Shown: positions 51,827 through 60,574 of the stretch, piece by piece | Position numbering within the stretch: position 1 is the first letter of the stretch | Layout: every line of letters starts with the position of its first letter | Assembly (NCBI RefSeq): GCF_000426305.1 | Contig: NZ_AUFC01000012.1 | Location: 1-64,000 of the forward strand | Source of the DNA: Anaerovorax odorimutans DSM 5092 | GTDB lineage: Bacteria > Bacillota > Clostridia > Peptostreptococcales > Anaerovoracaceae | Reading direction: 5' to 3' | Length of the DNA: 64,000 nucleotides | Notes under the pieces: model-generated | Database searches by the model: none | Told to the model about the DNA's origin: nothing | What the model saw: the letters and a program-made list of their open reading frames with translations, nothing else | Translations under genes and position numbers: made by a program

Positions 51827-53635
51827 ATGCCAAAAGAGAAAAAGAAATTTGTTTTAAGTCGGTTCACACCTTATATGGGTAATAAGAAAGGGCTTTTGCC
51901 GTTATCACTTGTATTGTCAGGAATTTCAGCGGTTCTTAACATTTTGCCTTTTGTACTTGTATGGTACATAGTTCGTAATATCTTGTCGTCGCCACAATCC
52001 ATTGACGTTTCTAATGTTAGCTTTTATGCATGGATTGCATTTGCAAGTGCAATAGGAGGAGTATTATTATATTTCATTTCCCTTTTGAGTTCACATCTTG
52101 CAGCTTTTAGAGTAGAGGTAGGTATGCAAAAAGTAGGTATGAAAAAAATAATGTCTATGCCTCTTGGATTTTTTGATAAAAACTCTAGTGGAAGAATACG
52201 AAAAATTGTAAATGATGGAGCAGGAACAACCCATACATTTTTAGCACATCAATTGCCAGATATGGCAGGGAGTGTAGTAACACCTATTATACTTTTGGTT
52301 TTACTTTTTGTTGTAGATTGGAGAATGGGGCTTGCCTCTTTAGTGCCAATAGTATTGGGCTTTATAACTATGAGATTTATGATGAGTGCTGAGGGGAAAA
52401 AATTCCAGCAAATGTATTATGACTCTTTAGAAGAAATGAGTTCTGAGTCAGTAGAATATATCAGGGGTATTCCTGTTGTAAAAACATTTGGTCAGACTAT
52501 ATTTTCTTTTAGACGATTTTATGACAGCATAATAAAATATAAAGAAATGGTTTATGCTTATACTCTTCTTTGGAGAACGCCAATGTCGTTTTACAGCACA
52601 ATTATGCAATCTGCAGCATTTTTCATAATTCCTGTGGCTATTTTTTTAATAGGAAGAGGAGAAAATATTGCTCTTGTACTTGCTGATTTTATTTTCTATA
52701 TTCTCATATCGCCCATATTTAGTATGCTTTTAATGAAATCAATGCATTTTCAGCAAAATGTAATGATTGCTGAACAAGCCATAGACAGATTAGATAACAT
52801 ATTAGATTACCAGGTTATGAACTATACGGAAAATCCAAAGAATATTAAAAGTAGCAGCATTGAATTTAAAGATGTAGTATTTTCATATGAAGACAGTGAT
52901 AAACGTTCAATTGATAAAATAAGTTTTAAATTGAATGAAGGAGAAACTATTGCCCTTGTAGGAGCATCAGGAGGAGGAAAAACAACAATTGCAAGATTAG
53001 CCGCTAGATTTTGGGATGTAGATGGAGGTGAAGTCTTAGTAGGTGGAATAAATGTAAAAGATATTCCTAAAAAAGAACTTATGGATAAAATTTCTTTCGT
53101 TTTTCAAAGTACGAAGTTATTTAAAGGCTCATTGAGAGATAATATACTGTTTGGAAAAGAAAACGTAAGTGAAGACGAAATAAATAAAGCAATTAATTTT
53201 TCTCAGTCGAGAGAAATAATTGATAACTTTGAAAGCGGTATTGATACGATAATAGGATCTAAAGGAACTTATCTTTCTGGGGGTGAACAGCAAAGAATAG
53301 CCCTTGCAAGAGCTATTGTAAAAAATGCTCCTATAGTACTTTTGGATGAAGCGACTGCTTTTGCTGATCCAGAAAATGAACATTTAATTCAAAAAGCTCT
53401 TAAAGAACTTAGCCGAGGAAAAACTACTTTGATGATTGCTCATAGGCTTACAAGCGTACAAAATGTTGACCGAATACTGGTTATAGACGGTGGAAAAATT
53501 GCTGAAACAGGGACACATGATGAGCTTGTAAAAAAGGGAGGCATATATAAAAATATGTGGGAAGAATATCAAAAATCTGTGGCTTGGAAGATAGCTACTA
53601 AAGAAACTGTAAATAAAGGAGGACAAAATGCTTAA
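51827..53635 (+). CDS. ABC transporter, permease-ATPase fusion (first half)
   Basis: 602 residues, exporter fold: six membrane helices (~20-320) and an ATPase with Walker A GASGGGKTT, signature YLSGGEQQR and Walker B IVLLDEATAFADPENE. The ATAFADPENE ending is common in the YbtP/YbtQ and IrtA/IrtB type, which import iron-loaded siderophores although they have an exporter fold. With the DtxR-like operator upstream, iron or metallophore uptake is likely. Direction of transport is not certain. TAGGAGGA precedes the ATG. The end overlaps the partner gene by eight bases. Confidence 0.87.
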   Translation: MPKEKKKFVLSRFTPYMGNKKGLLPLSLVLSGISAVLNILPFVLVWYIVRNILSSPQSIDVSNVSFYAWIAFASAIGGVLLYFISLLSSHLAAFRVEVGMQKVGMKKIMSMPLGFFDKNSSGRIRKIVNDGAGTTHTFLAHQLPDMAGSVVTPIILLVLLFVVDWRMGLASLVPIVLGFITMRFMMSAEGKKFQQMYYDSLEEMSSESVEYIRGIPVVKTFGQTIFSFRRFYDSIIKYKEMVYAYTLLWRTPMSFYSTIMQSAAFFIIPVAIFLIGRGENIALVLADFIFYILISPIFSMLLMKSMHFQQNVMIAEQAIDRLDNILDYQVMNYTENPKNIKSSSIEFKDVVFSYEDSDKRSIDKISFKLNEGETIALVGASGGGKTTIARLAARFWDVDGGEVLVGGINVKDIPKKELMDKISFVFQSTKLFKGSLRDNILFGKENVSEDEINKAINFSQSREIIDNFESGIDTIIGSKGTYLSGGEQQRIALARAIVKNAPIVLLDEATAFADPENEHLIQKALKELSRGKTTLMIAHRLTSVQNVDRILVIDGGKIAETGTHDELVKKGGIYKNMWEEYQKSVAWKIATKETVNKGGQNA

Positions 53636-55355
53636 ATATTTTCAAAATAAATTTGCTATGTCTGAAAAAGGGGCGAAAGATCTTTTTCGGTCAATTATAT
53701 GGACTATAGTAATGGACCTTAGTCTTATGATTCCTGTAATCCTGAGTTTTATGTTTTTAGACGAATATATGAACGTCCTTTTAAATAATTCCAATAATCA
53801 GGTAAACAGTATTCTTTACTATGTTATTATGTCTGTAGCTTTTTTCGTAGTCATATTTATTATTGCGTATTTTCAATATGATTCCACATATACTAAAATT
53901 TATGAAGAGAGTGCAAAAAGAAGAATAAGTTTGGCTGAAACTTTAAGAAAGCTGCCACTGGCATTTTTCGGTAAAAAAGATATTTCTGATTTAAGTGCAA
54001 CAATAATGGAGGATGCAACTCAGGTAGAGACTCTTTTCTCTCATGCTGTTCCCCAGATTTATGGAGGAATAATAACTGTTTTAATTATGAGTGTGTTATT
54101 GTTCTTTTATAATTGGCAGTTGTCTCTTGCTGTGTTCTGGGTTGTTCCTGTAGCAGCTTTGGTATTTTATTTATCAAGAAAGTTTCAAGATACTATGCAT
54201 TCAAAACTTTATTATGTAAAAAGGGATATTTCAGATAAAATCCAAGAGGGACTTGATTCAGTTTATGAAATAAAGTCATACAACAGAGAAGAGTCTTATT
54301 CACATACTTTAAGTTCAAAGCTTGATAATTACGAAAAATTAATGATTAAAGGTGAACTTTTAACAGGGGCATTGATTAACCTTTCCTATGTATTATTAAA
54401 ACTTGGACTTCCAACTGTTATATTAACAGGTGCCTATCTTTTATCAGTTGGCTCCGTAAATATTTTTACTTATCTTGTTTTTCTCGTAGTTACAGCACGT
54501 ATTTATAATCCGATAATGGATGCAATGAATAATATTGCATTACTTATCTTTTTAAATGTACGTATAAAGCGTATGAAAGAAATGGATGAAATGCCAAGGC
54601 AAGAAGGCAAGTCAGAGTTTTATCCAAAAAATTATGATATTAAATTCAATAACGTTGATTTTTCATATCAAGATGGAGTTCAAACTTTGAAGCATGTAAG
54701 CTTTACTGCGAAGCAAGGCGAGGTAACGGCACTTGTGGGTCCTTCAGGAGGAGGAAAAAGTACAGTGGCCAAATTATCTGCACGATTTTGGGATATAAAT
54801 AAAGGAGTGATTACTTTAGGAGGAGAAGATATTTCTCTTGTTGAACCTGAAACCCTCTTAAACAATTATTCAATAGTTTTTCAGGATGTTACACTTTTTA
54901 ATTCAAGTGTTATGGATAATATCCGTATTGGAAAGAGAGATGCTTCGGATGAAGAAGTAATGAAAGCTGCAAAGCTAGCTCAATGCGATGAATTTGTTAA
55001 AAAACTTTCCCATGGATATGATACATTGATTGGGGAAAATGGAGAAAGACTATCAGGGGGAGAAAGGCAGCGTATTTCAATAGCAAGGGCAATTTTAAAA
55101 GATTCTCCAATTATTCTTCTTGATGAAGCTACAGCATCTCTTGATACAGAAAATGAGAGCAAAATACAAAGAGCCCTCAGTGAACTTATAAAAAATAAGA
55201 CAGTTTTAATTATTGCACATCGTATGAGAACTGTCTTAGGAGCTGATAAGATTGTTGTTCTTAAAGACGGGGCTATAACAGAAACAGGAACTCCTATGGA
55301 ATTAAAAGAGAAAGATGGAATCTTTTCTTCCATGTTAAAAAAGCAATACCAATAG
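53628..55355 (+). CDS. ABC transporter, permease-ATPase fusion (second half)
   Basis: 575 residues. Six membrane helices followed by an ATPase with Walker A GPSGGGKST, signature LSGGERQR and Walker B IILLDEATASLDTENE. It should form a heterodimer with the overlapping upstream gene. GGAGG lies in the 3' end of that gene. The two halves are of the same siderophore-transporter-like type. Confidence 0.87.
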   Translation: MLKYFQNKFAMSEKGAKDLFRSIIWTIVMDLSLMIPVILSFMFLDEYMNVLLNNSNNQVNSILYYVIMSVAFFVVIFIIAYFQYDSTYTKIYEESAKRRISLAETLRKLPLAFFGKKDISDLSATIMEDATQVETLFSHAVPQIYGGIITVLIMSVLLFFYNWQLSLAVFWVVPVAALVFYLSRKFQDTMHSKLYYVKRDISDKIQEGLDSVYEIKSYNREESYSHTLSSKLDNYEKLMIKGELLTGALINLSYVLLKLGLPTVILTGAYLLSVGSVNIFTYLVFLVVTARIYNPIMDAMNNIALLIFLNVRIKRMKEMDEMPRQEGKSEFYPKNYDIKFNNVDFSYQDGVQTLKHVSFTAKQGEVTALVGPSGGGKSTVAKLSARFWDINKGVITLGGEDISLVEPETLLNNYSIVFQDVTLFNSSVMDNIRIGKRDASDEEVMKAAKLAQCDEFVKKLSHGYDTLIGENGERLSGGERQRISIARAILKDSPIILLDEATASLDTENESKIQRALSELIKNKTVLIIAHRMRTVLGADKIVVLKDGAITETGTPMELKEKDGIFSSMLKKQYQ

Positions 55356-55394
55356 GTTATAAATGCTTAAATTATTTTGGCTAGAATTGTAATC

Positions 55395-55423
55395 TTGATT
55401 TTTAAAAATTAATATGATATATT
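55395..55423 (+). promoter_or_regulatory. promoter of the MFS-CBS gene
   Basis: TTGATT (55395-55400), 17-base spacer, TATATT (55418-55423). It leaves a leader of about 115 bases with the structured element at 55455. Confidence 0.5.
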
Positions 55424-55454
55424 AACTTTATAATATAATAAACATTAAGAAACG

Positions 55455-55517
55455 ACACATGTAGTGCTTTGCACGTAAATCTGATTACGGGACAAAACAT
55501 TATATGTGTTTTTTTGT
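55455..55517 (+). promoter_or_regulatory. structured leader / attenuator of MFS gene
   Basis: A three-stem arrangement: ACACATGTA (55455-55463) pairs with TATATGTGT (55501-55509) as closing stem. Inside are GTGC-ttt-GCAC (55464-55474) and GTAA...TTAC (55475-55488). The closing stem is followed directly by a run of T, so it is a terminator. This looks like a small three-way-junction riboswitch or drug-responsive attenuator. It does not match a class I can name. Confidence 0.5.
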
Positions 55518-55544
55518 GTTCAAAAATGAAAGAAGAGGGAATAT

Positions 55545-57421
55545 ATGAATTCATCAAAAAAAATTAAAATGATTATAATGGTTGCAGCGTTTACAGCATT
55601 TTTGGCAACTTTTAATGAAACGTTCTTAAACGTTGCCTTCACACCTATAACTCAAACACTAAATATTAGTGAATCTACTGTTTCTTGGCTTTCTACAGCT
55701 TACATGCTGGGAGCTGCTGTAATGGTACCAGTATCAGCTTTTATTTATAGAAATGTATCTACAAAACGTTTGTTTTTGATAACTGTCAGTTTTCTTATTA
55801 TAGGGAGTATAATTTGTGGATTGGCATCAGTATTTTCTATATTACTTATTGGAAGAATTGTGCAGTCCATTGGTACAGGTATGTTGGTTCCTATTGGAAT
55901 GAATATTACTTTAGAGGTAGCACCAAAAAAAAATTGGGGACATATATGGGTATTATGGGGGCGATGACTACACTGGGACCTTCTTTAAGCTTGATAATAG
56001 CTGGATTTATTTTAGCATTTTTTAATTGGCATGCATTGTTTTGGATATTTGCTGGGTTGTCAACTATATGTTTTATAAATGGAGCTTTATTTTTAGAAGA
56101 TTTAGCAGAATTAACTCACCCAAAGCTTGATGCATCATCTGTTGCGTTAATAAGCTTAGCTTTAATTGGTATTCTCTATGGCATATCTACAATCTTTTCC
56201 GGAAATATAAGTATTGCTGTCTTTTCTATATTAATTGGTATAATTTTATTATTTGTTTTTATTGTACGTCAGCAGAAACTTGATGAACCGTTTATTGATC
56301 TTGAACCTTTATTAGTTAAGCCTTTTGCTATTGGTGTCATTATTAACATGATATCGTTAATTATAATTTTTGCGCTGAACATAATTTTGCCTATGTATAT
56401 GCAAAGTGCTATGGGAGCAACTTCTTTAGTAGCCTCACTGACATTATTCCCTGCAATTTTACTTTCCTGTGCAGTAGCTCCTATAGCGGGTAAAATTTAT
56501 GATAGGCATGGAGTCAATGTTTTATTGCCCTTAGGCTTTTTAATGGTTTGCGTTTTTACTGTTATATTGTCCTTATGTAAAAATATAGATTCTTTTTTGT
56601 TGTTTGCCATCATTTACATACCTGTAATTTGTGGTTCTGCGTTGGTTATCGGACCTGTGCAGAGTTTTGCATTGTCTTATTTAAACAGGAATCTGAATGC
56701 TCATGGAATTACCGTTATTAGTATGGGTTTTCAGATTGCAGGATGTATTGGAGCTTCTCTTTTTACAGGAATATATTACGCTGTTATGAAAATAAACTTG
56801 ATGTCGGATGCTAATAGTGTTGAAGCTTTTGGGAACGGTTTCATGGCAGTATCTTTAATTGCAGCAATATTTTCTTTTGTTGGTTTTATATTAGCTTTGT
56901 ATGTAAGGAAGTTTAAAAAGAATGAAACGGGAGAAAAACAGGAACTTGTATCTGTCCGATCTATTATGAAAGAAGATGTTTATACAGTTAGTGCGGATGT
57001 AACACTTTTAGATGCTATAAAGGTTATTGTAGAAAAAAAAGTTAGTGGTTTACCAGTAGTGGATAAAAACAAAAATATGATTGGATTTATAAGTGATGGT
57101 GATATTGTACGTTATTTAACAAAATATAATCCTTTATTCATTAGTGCTTATTCACAAGCAATAGTAAATAATGAAGGCTACGGATTCAATAAAAAGATGC
57201 AAAATTTGATATCATTAAATGTAATTGAAATTGCTTCTAAACAAGTTTTTACAGTAAATGCAGATGATAAACTTGATGAAGTCTGCAGAATTTTGAGTGA
57301 ACATAATTTGAAAAAAGCACCTGTAATAGAAAATGGACATATGATTGGAATTATAAATAGGAGTAATATTACGAAATATGTAATGAATGCTTGTTTATCG
57401 GTAATTGATAAAACAAATTAA
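55545..57421 (+). pseudogene. DHA2-type MFS exporter with CBS pair, frameshifted
   Basis: The reading begins at 55545 (AGAGGGA upstream) with the first helices of a 14-TM drug exporter (TFNETFLNVAFTPITQTL, WLSTAYMLGAAVMVPVSAF, GRIVQSIGTGMLVPIGMNI). At an A9 run (55925-55933) the frame is lost, and the protein continues in the next frame with KLGTYMGIMGAMTTLGPSLS through the remaining helices. The C-terminal ~160 residues hold two CBS domains (SIMKEDVYTVSADVTLLDAI and KQVFTVNADDKLDEV). One missing A, or a sequencing or phase-variation effect, explains it. The full protein would be ~625 residues. MFS-CBS fusion suggests control by an adenine nucleotide. Confidence 0.8.
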
Positions 57422-57638
57422 TTTTATATTATTATGTATTCATATACATTACTATAAATTTAAGTGATTAAAATATTATAACAGATATAACAAATCTGAT
57501 TTTATTAATAAAAGAAAAATAAATTTGTCAAATTATAAATCAACTGGTATCCTAATAATTAAGAATAATAAAAAATATGCATGCTTAAAAGAGCACTGCT
57601 ATAAAAATAGCTTAAAAATAAAGGATTTGAAATAGATT

Positions 57639-60287
57639 ATGAAGAAATTAATTATTGGTATATTAGCACATGTGGATGCAGGTAAAACCACTTTATCAGA
57701 AAGTATGTTATATCTGAGCGGTAAAATTGAAAAATTAGGAAGGGTAGATAAGAAAGATGCTTATTTAGATACTTATGATTTAGAAAAATCAAGAGGAATC
57801 ACAATTTTTTCTAAGCAGGCTGTATTTAATATAGGAGATACTCAAATTACATTAATGGATACTCCAGGACATGTGGATTTTTCAGCAGAGATGGAGAGAA
57901 CATTTCAGGTTCTCGACTATGCCGTTTTAGTAATAAGTGGTGCAGATGGTGTACAGGGGCATACCAAAACATTATGGCAGTTACTTGATAAATATAAAAT
58001 ACCAATATTTTTATTCATAAACAAGATGGATCAGAATGGTACGGATAAAGGGAAATTAATAGAGGAAATTAAAAAACAACTGAGTGACGGCTGCATTGAA
58101 TTTGGACAAAGCGAGACAAATGATTTTTATGATGAACTTGCCATGTGCCATGAAATTTTAATGGAAAAGTATCTTGAAATAGGACACATTGAAACGATAG
58201 ATATTAGAAAAGCCGTAAAAACTAGAAAAGTATATCCCTGTTTCTTTGGCTCTGCCTTAAAGTTAGAAGGTATTGAAGAATTTTTAAAGGGAATTAAAAA
58301 GTATACTTCCATACCATCTTATCCTCGTGAATTTGGAGCTAAAGTATACAAAATAACAAGAGATGAGCAGGGAAATCGCCTTACTCATATGAAAATCACA
58401 GGGGGAAAACTTAAAGTAAAAGATGTTTTAACAAATAATGATTGGCAGGAAAAAGTAAATCAAATTCGTATATATTCTGGAAATAAATATAATGCGATAA
58501 GTGAAACAGAGGCAGGTTCTGTATGTGCAGTAACAGGACTTAGTCAAACAAAGCCTGGAGAAGGTTTAGGAATAGAAGAAAATTCCAGCACACCCGTATT
58601 GGAACCAGTTTTGTTTTATCAGATAATACTTCCGAAGAATTGTCAGCCAAGAGAAATGCTCCCAAAGTTACGTCAGATCGAAGAAGAAGAACCGGAACTT
58701 CATATTGTTTGGAATGAGCAGTTACAAGAACTCCATGCGCAAATCATGGGTGAGGTACAGATTGAAATTTTGCAGAGCATTATTGAAAGCCGCTACGGAA
58801 TTAATGTGGGTTTTGGCGAAGGGAGGATTGTTTATAAGGAAACAATTGCAAATGCTGTTGAAGGGGTAGGTCATTTTGAACCACTTCGACATTATGCAGA
58901 AGTACATTTGTTAATGGAACCAAGTGAGCCGGGGAGTGGTATTCAATTCGAAACACAATGCAGTGAGGATTTACTCAGTAAAAACTGGCAAAGACTTGTT
59001 TTAACCCATCTTAATGAGAAAGAACATAAAGGTGTTTTAACAGGCGCAGCTGTTACGGATATGAAAATTACTTTAGTTTCAGGCAAAGCTCATAATAAGC
59101 ATACAGAAGGCGGAGATTTCAGGCAGGCCACTTATCGTGCAGTTCGTCAGGGTTTAAAAGAAGCAGAATCAGTGTTGCTTGAACCTTATTATTCTTTCCA
59201 ACTTGAGATTCCCGAGAAAATGGTAGGCAGGGCTATGACTGATATTGAAAGAATGAATGGTATTAGTGAAATTTTACAAACAGATGATGAAAGGGTCATT
59301 CTTACAGGCAGTGCTCCTGTTTCAACTATGAGAAATTATCAAAAAGAAGTTGTTACATATAGCAAAGGGCTTGGAAGATTATTCTGCAGTTTAAAAGGTT
59401 ATGAATTATGCCATAATTCAGATGAGGTAATTCATAGTATTGGATATGATTCGGAACGAGATTTGGAAAATCCAACTGGGTCTGTTTTTTGCACACATGG
59501 TGCGGGATTTTTAGTGGAATGGGATAAAGTTAAAGATTATATGCATATTGAAAGTTATTTTGATAGAAAAAATAATTTTTCAGAAGAAACAAATATAAAT
59601 CAGTCTTTATATTCAGAAGAAAAAAGCATCAGTTTAGAAGAAGTAGATGAAATTTTTAATAAAACTTTTTATGCGAATCAAGGGAAAAAGTCTATCTGGA
59701 AAAGAAATAAACCTTCATCAGAAAGTTATTACGGTGAGGAAAAATATATAACCATAAACAGAGAAGCTAATGAAGAATATCTTCTTGTAGATGGATACAA
59801 TATTATACACGATTGGCCAGAGCTTAAAGAGCTTATTGTTGATAATATGGAAGGTGCAAGAATGAAATTGCTTGAGATACTTAGTAATTATCAGGGAATT
59901 TGTCAGTGTAAAATTATTGTTGTATTTGATGCATATAGAGTTCTAGGCCATAGAGAAGAAATATTAGATTATAATAATATACATGTGGTGTATACAAGAG
60001 AAGCTCAAACCGCGGATCAGTATATTGAGAAATTTACACATGATAATCATAAAAAATATAATATAACAGTGGCGACTTCAGATGGTTTGCAGCAGATAAT
60101 TGTAAGAGGGGTAGGGGGAGCTTTATTATCTGCCAGAGAATTAAAGATTGAGGTTGAATCTGCTAACGAAAGAATTCAAAAGAACCACAAGGAAGAACAG
60201 GGTAAAAAGCGTAATTATTTAATGGATTCATTGACTGATGAAATAAAAAAACAAATGGAAGAATTTATTAAAAAAAATGATTTCTAA
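57639..60287 (+). CDS. TetM-like ribosomal GTPase fused to YacP/Rae1-type NYN nuclease
   Basis: 882 residues. Residues 1-~640 are an EF-G-like translational GTPase of the tetracycline ribosomal-protection type: GILAHVDAGKTTLSE (G1), DTPGHVDF (G3), NKMD (G4), then domains II-V. A linker (~645-710) leads to a C-terminal NYN/PIN-like domain of the YacP family (~715-855) with conserved acidic residues in LLVDGYNIIHDWPEL, VVFDAYR, TADQYIEKF and ATSDGLQ. YacP (Rae1) cuts mRNA in the ribosomal A site. The fusion suggests a ribosome-binding factor that also cleaves RNA. Tetracycline resistance is not shown by the sequence. The ribosome binding site is weak. Confidence 0.9.
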   Translation: MKKLIIGILAHVDAGKTTLSESMLYLSGKIEKLGRVDKKDAYLDTYDLEKSRGITIFSKQAVFNIGDTQITLMDTPGHVDFSAEMERTFQVLDYAVLVISGADGVQGHTKTLWQLLDKYKIPIFLFINKMDQNGTDKGKLIEEIKKQLSDGCIEFGQSETNDFYDELAMCHEILMEKYLEIGHIETIDIRKAVKTRKVYPCFFGSALKLEGIEEFLKGIKKYTSIPSYPREFGAKVYKITRDEQGNRLTHMKITGGKLKVKDVLTNNDWQEKVNQIRIYSGNKYNAISETEAGSVCAVTGLSQTKPGEGLGIEENSSTPVLEPVLFYQIILPKNCQPREMLPKLRQIEEEEPELHIVWNEQLQELHAQIMGEVQIEILQSIIESRYGINVGFGEGRIVYKETIANAVEGVGHFEPLRHYAEVHLLMEPSEPGSGIQFETQCSEDLLSKNWQRLVLTHLNEKEHKGVLTGAAVTDMKITLVSGKAHNKHTEGGDFRQATYRAVRQGLKEAESVLLEPYYSFQLEIPEKMVGRAMTDIERMNGISEILQTDDERVILTGSAPVSTMRNYQKEVVTYSKGLGRLFCSLKGYELCHNSDEVIHSIGYDSERDLENPTGSVFCTHGAGFLVEWDKVKDYMHIESYFDRKNNFSEETNINQSLYSEEKSISLEEVDEIFNKTFYANQGKKSIWKRNKPSSESYYGEEKYITINREANEEYLLVDGYNIIHDWPELKELIVDNMEGARMKLLEILSNYQGICQCKIIVVFDAYRVLGHREEILDYNNIHVVYTREAQTADQYIEKFTHDNHKKYNITVATSDGLQQIIVRGVGGALLSARELKIEVESANERIQKNHKEEQGKKRNYLMDSLTDEIKKQMEEFIKKNDF

Positions 60288-60370
60288 TATCTTTAAAATA
60301 GATATCTAAATAAAAGCTGAAGTTGTCAATCTGATGAAATAAATAACAAATTTAATAACAATATTATGAA

Positions 60371-60403
60371 AAGCCCAATTCAATCTTATATTAAATTGGG
60401 CTT
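60371..60403. terminator. bidirectional terminator between GTPase and SLH genes
   Basis: AAGCCCAATT (60371-60380) and AATTGGGCTT (60394-60403) form a perfect 10-bp stem between two converging genes. No long T run follows. Confidence 0.6.
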
Positions 60404-60574
60404 AAATAGTCTAAGGCGTAACAGAGCACTCGTTATTGAAATATTTAACGTCAAGACTTCAAAATTCCCATAATATCATATCATTTTAAATAATTATAAA
60501 ATATTAGTAGGAAAGATGGCTATTCTTGTCTAGTTTTATTTTACAACTTAATTAAACGTGGTTGGTTTTTAAAG

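Noticed and set aside
57639-60287. Calling the GTPase a tetracycline-resistance gene
   Set aside because: The fold fits the ribosomal-protection group, but the NYN fusion and the lack of a tet-type leader or mobile context do not support this as its main role.
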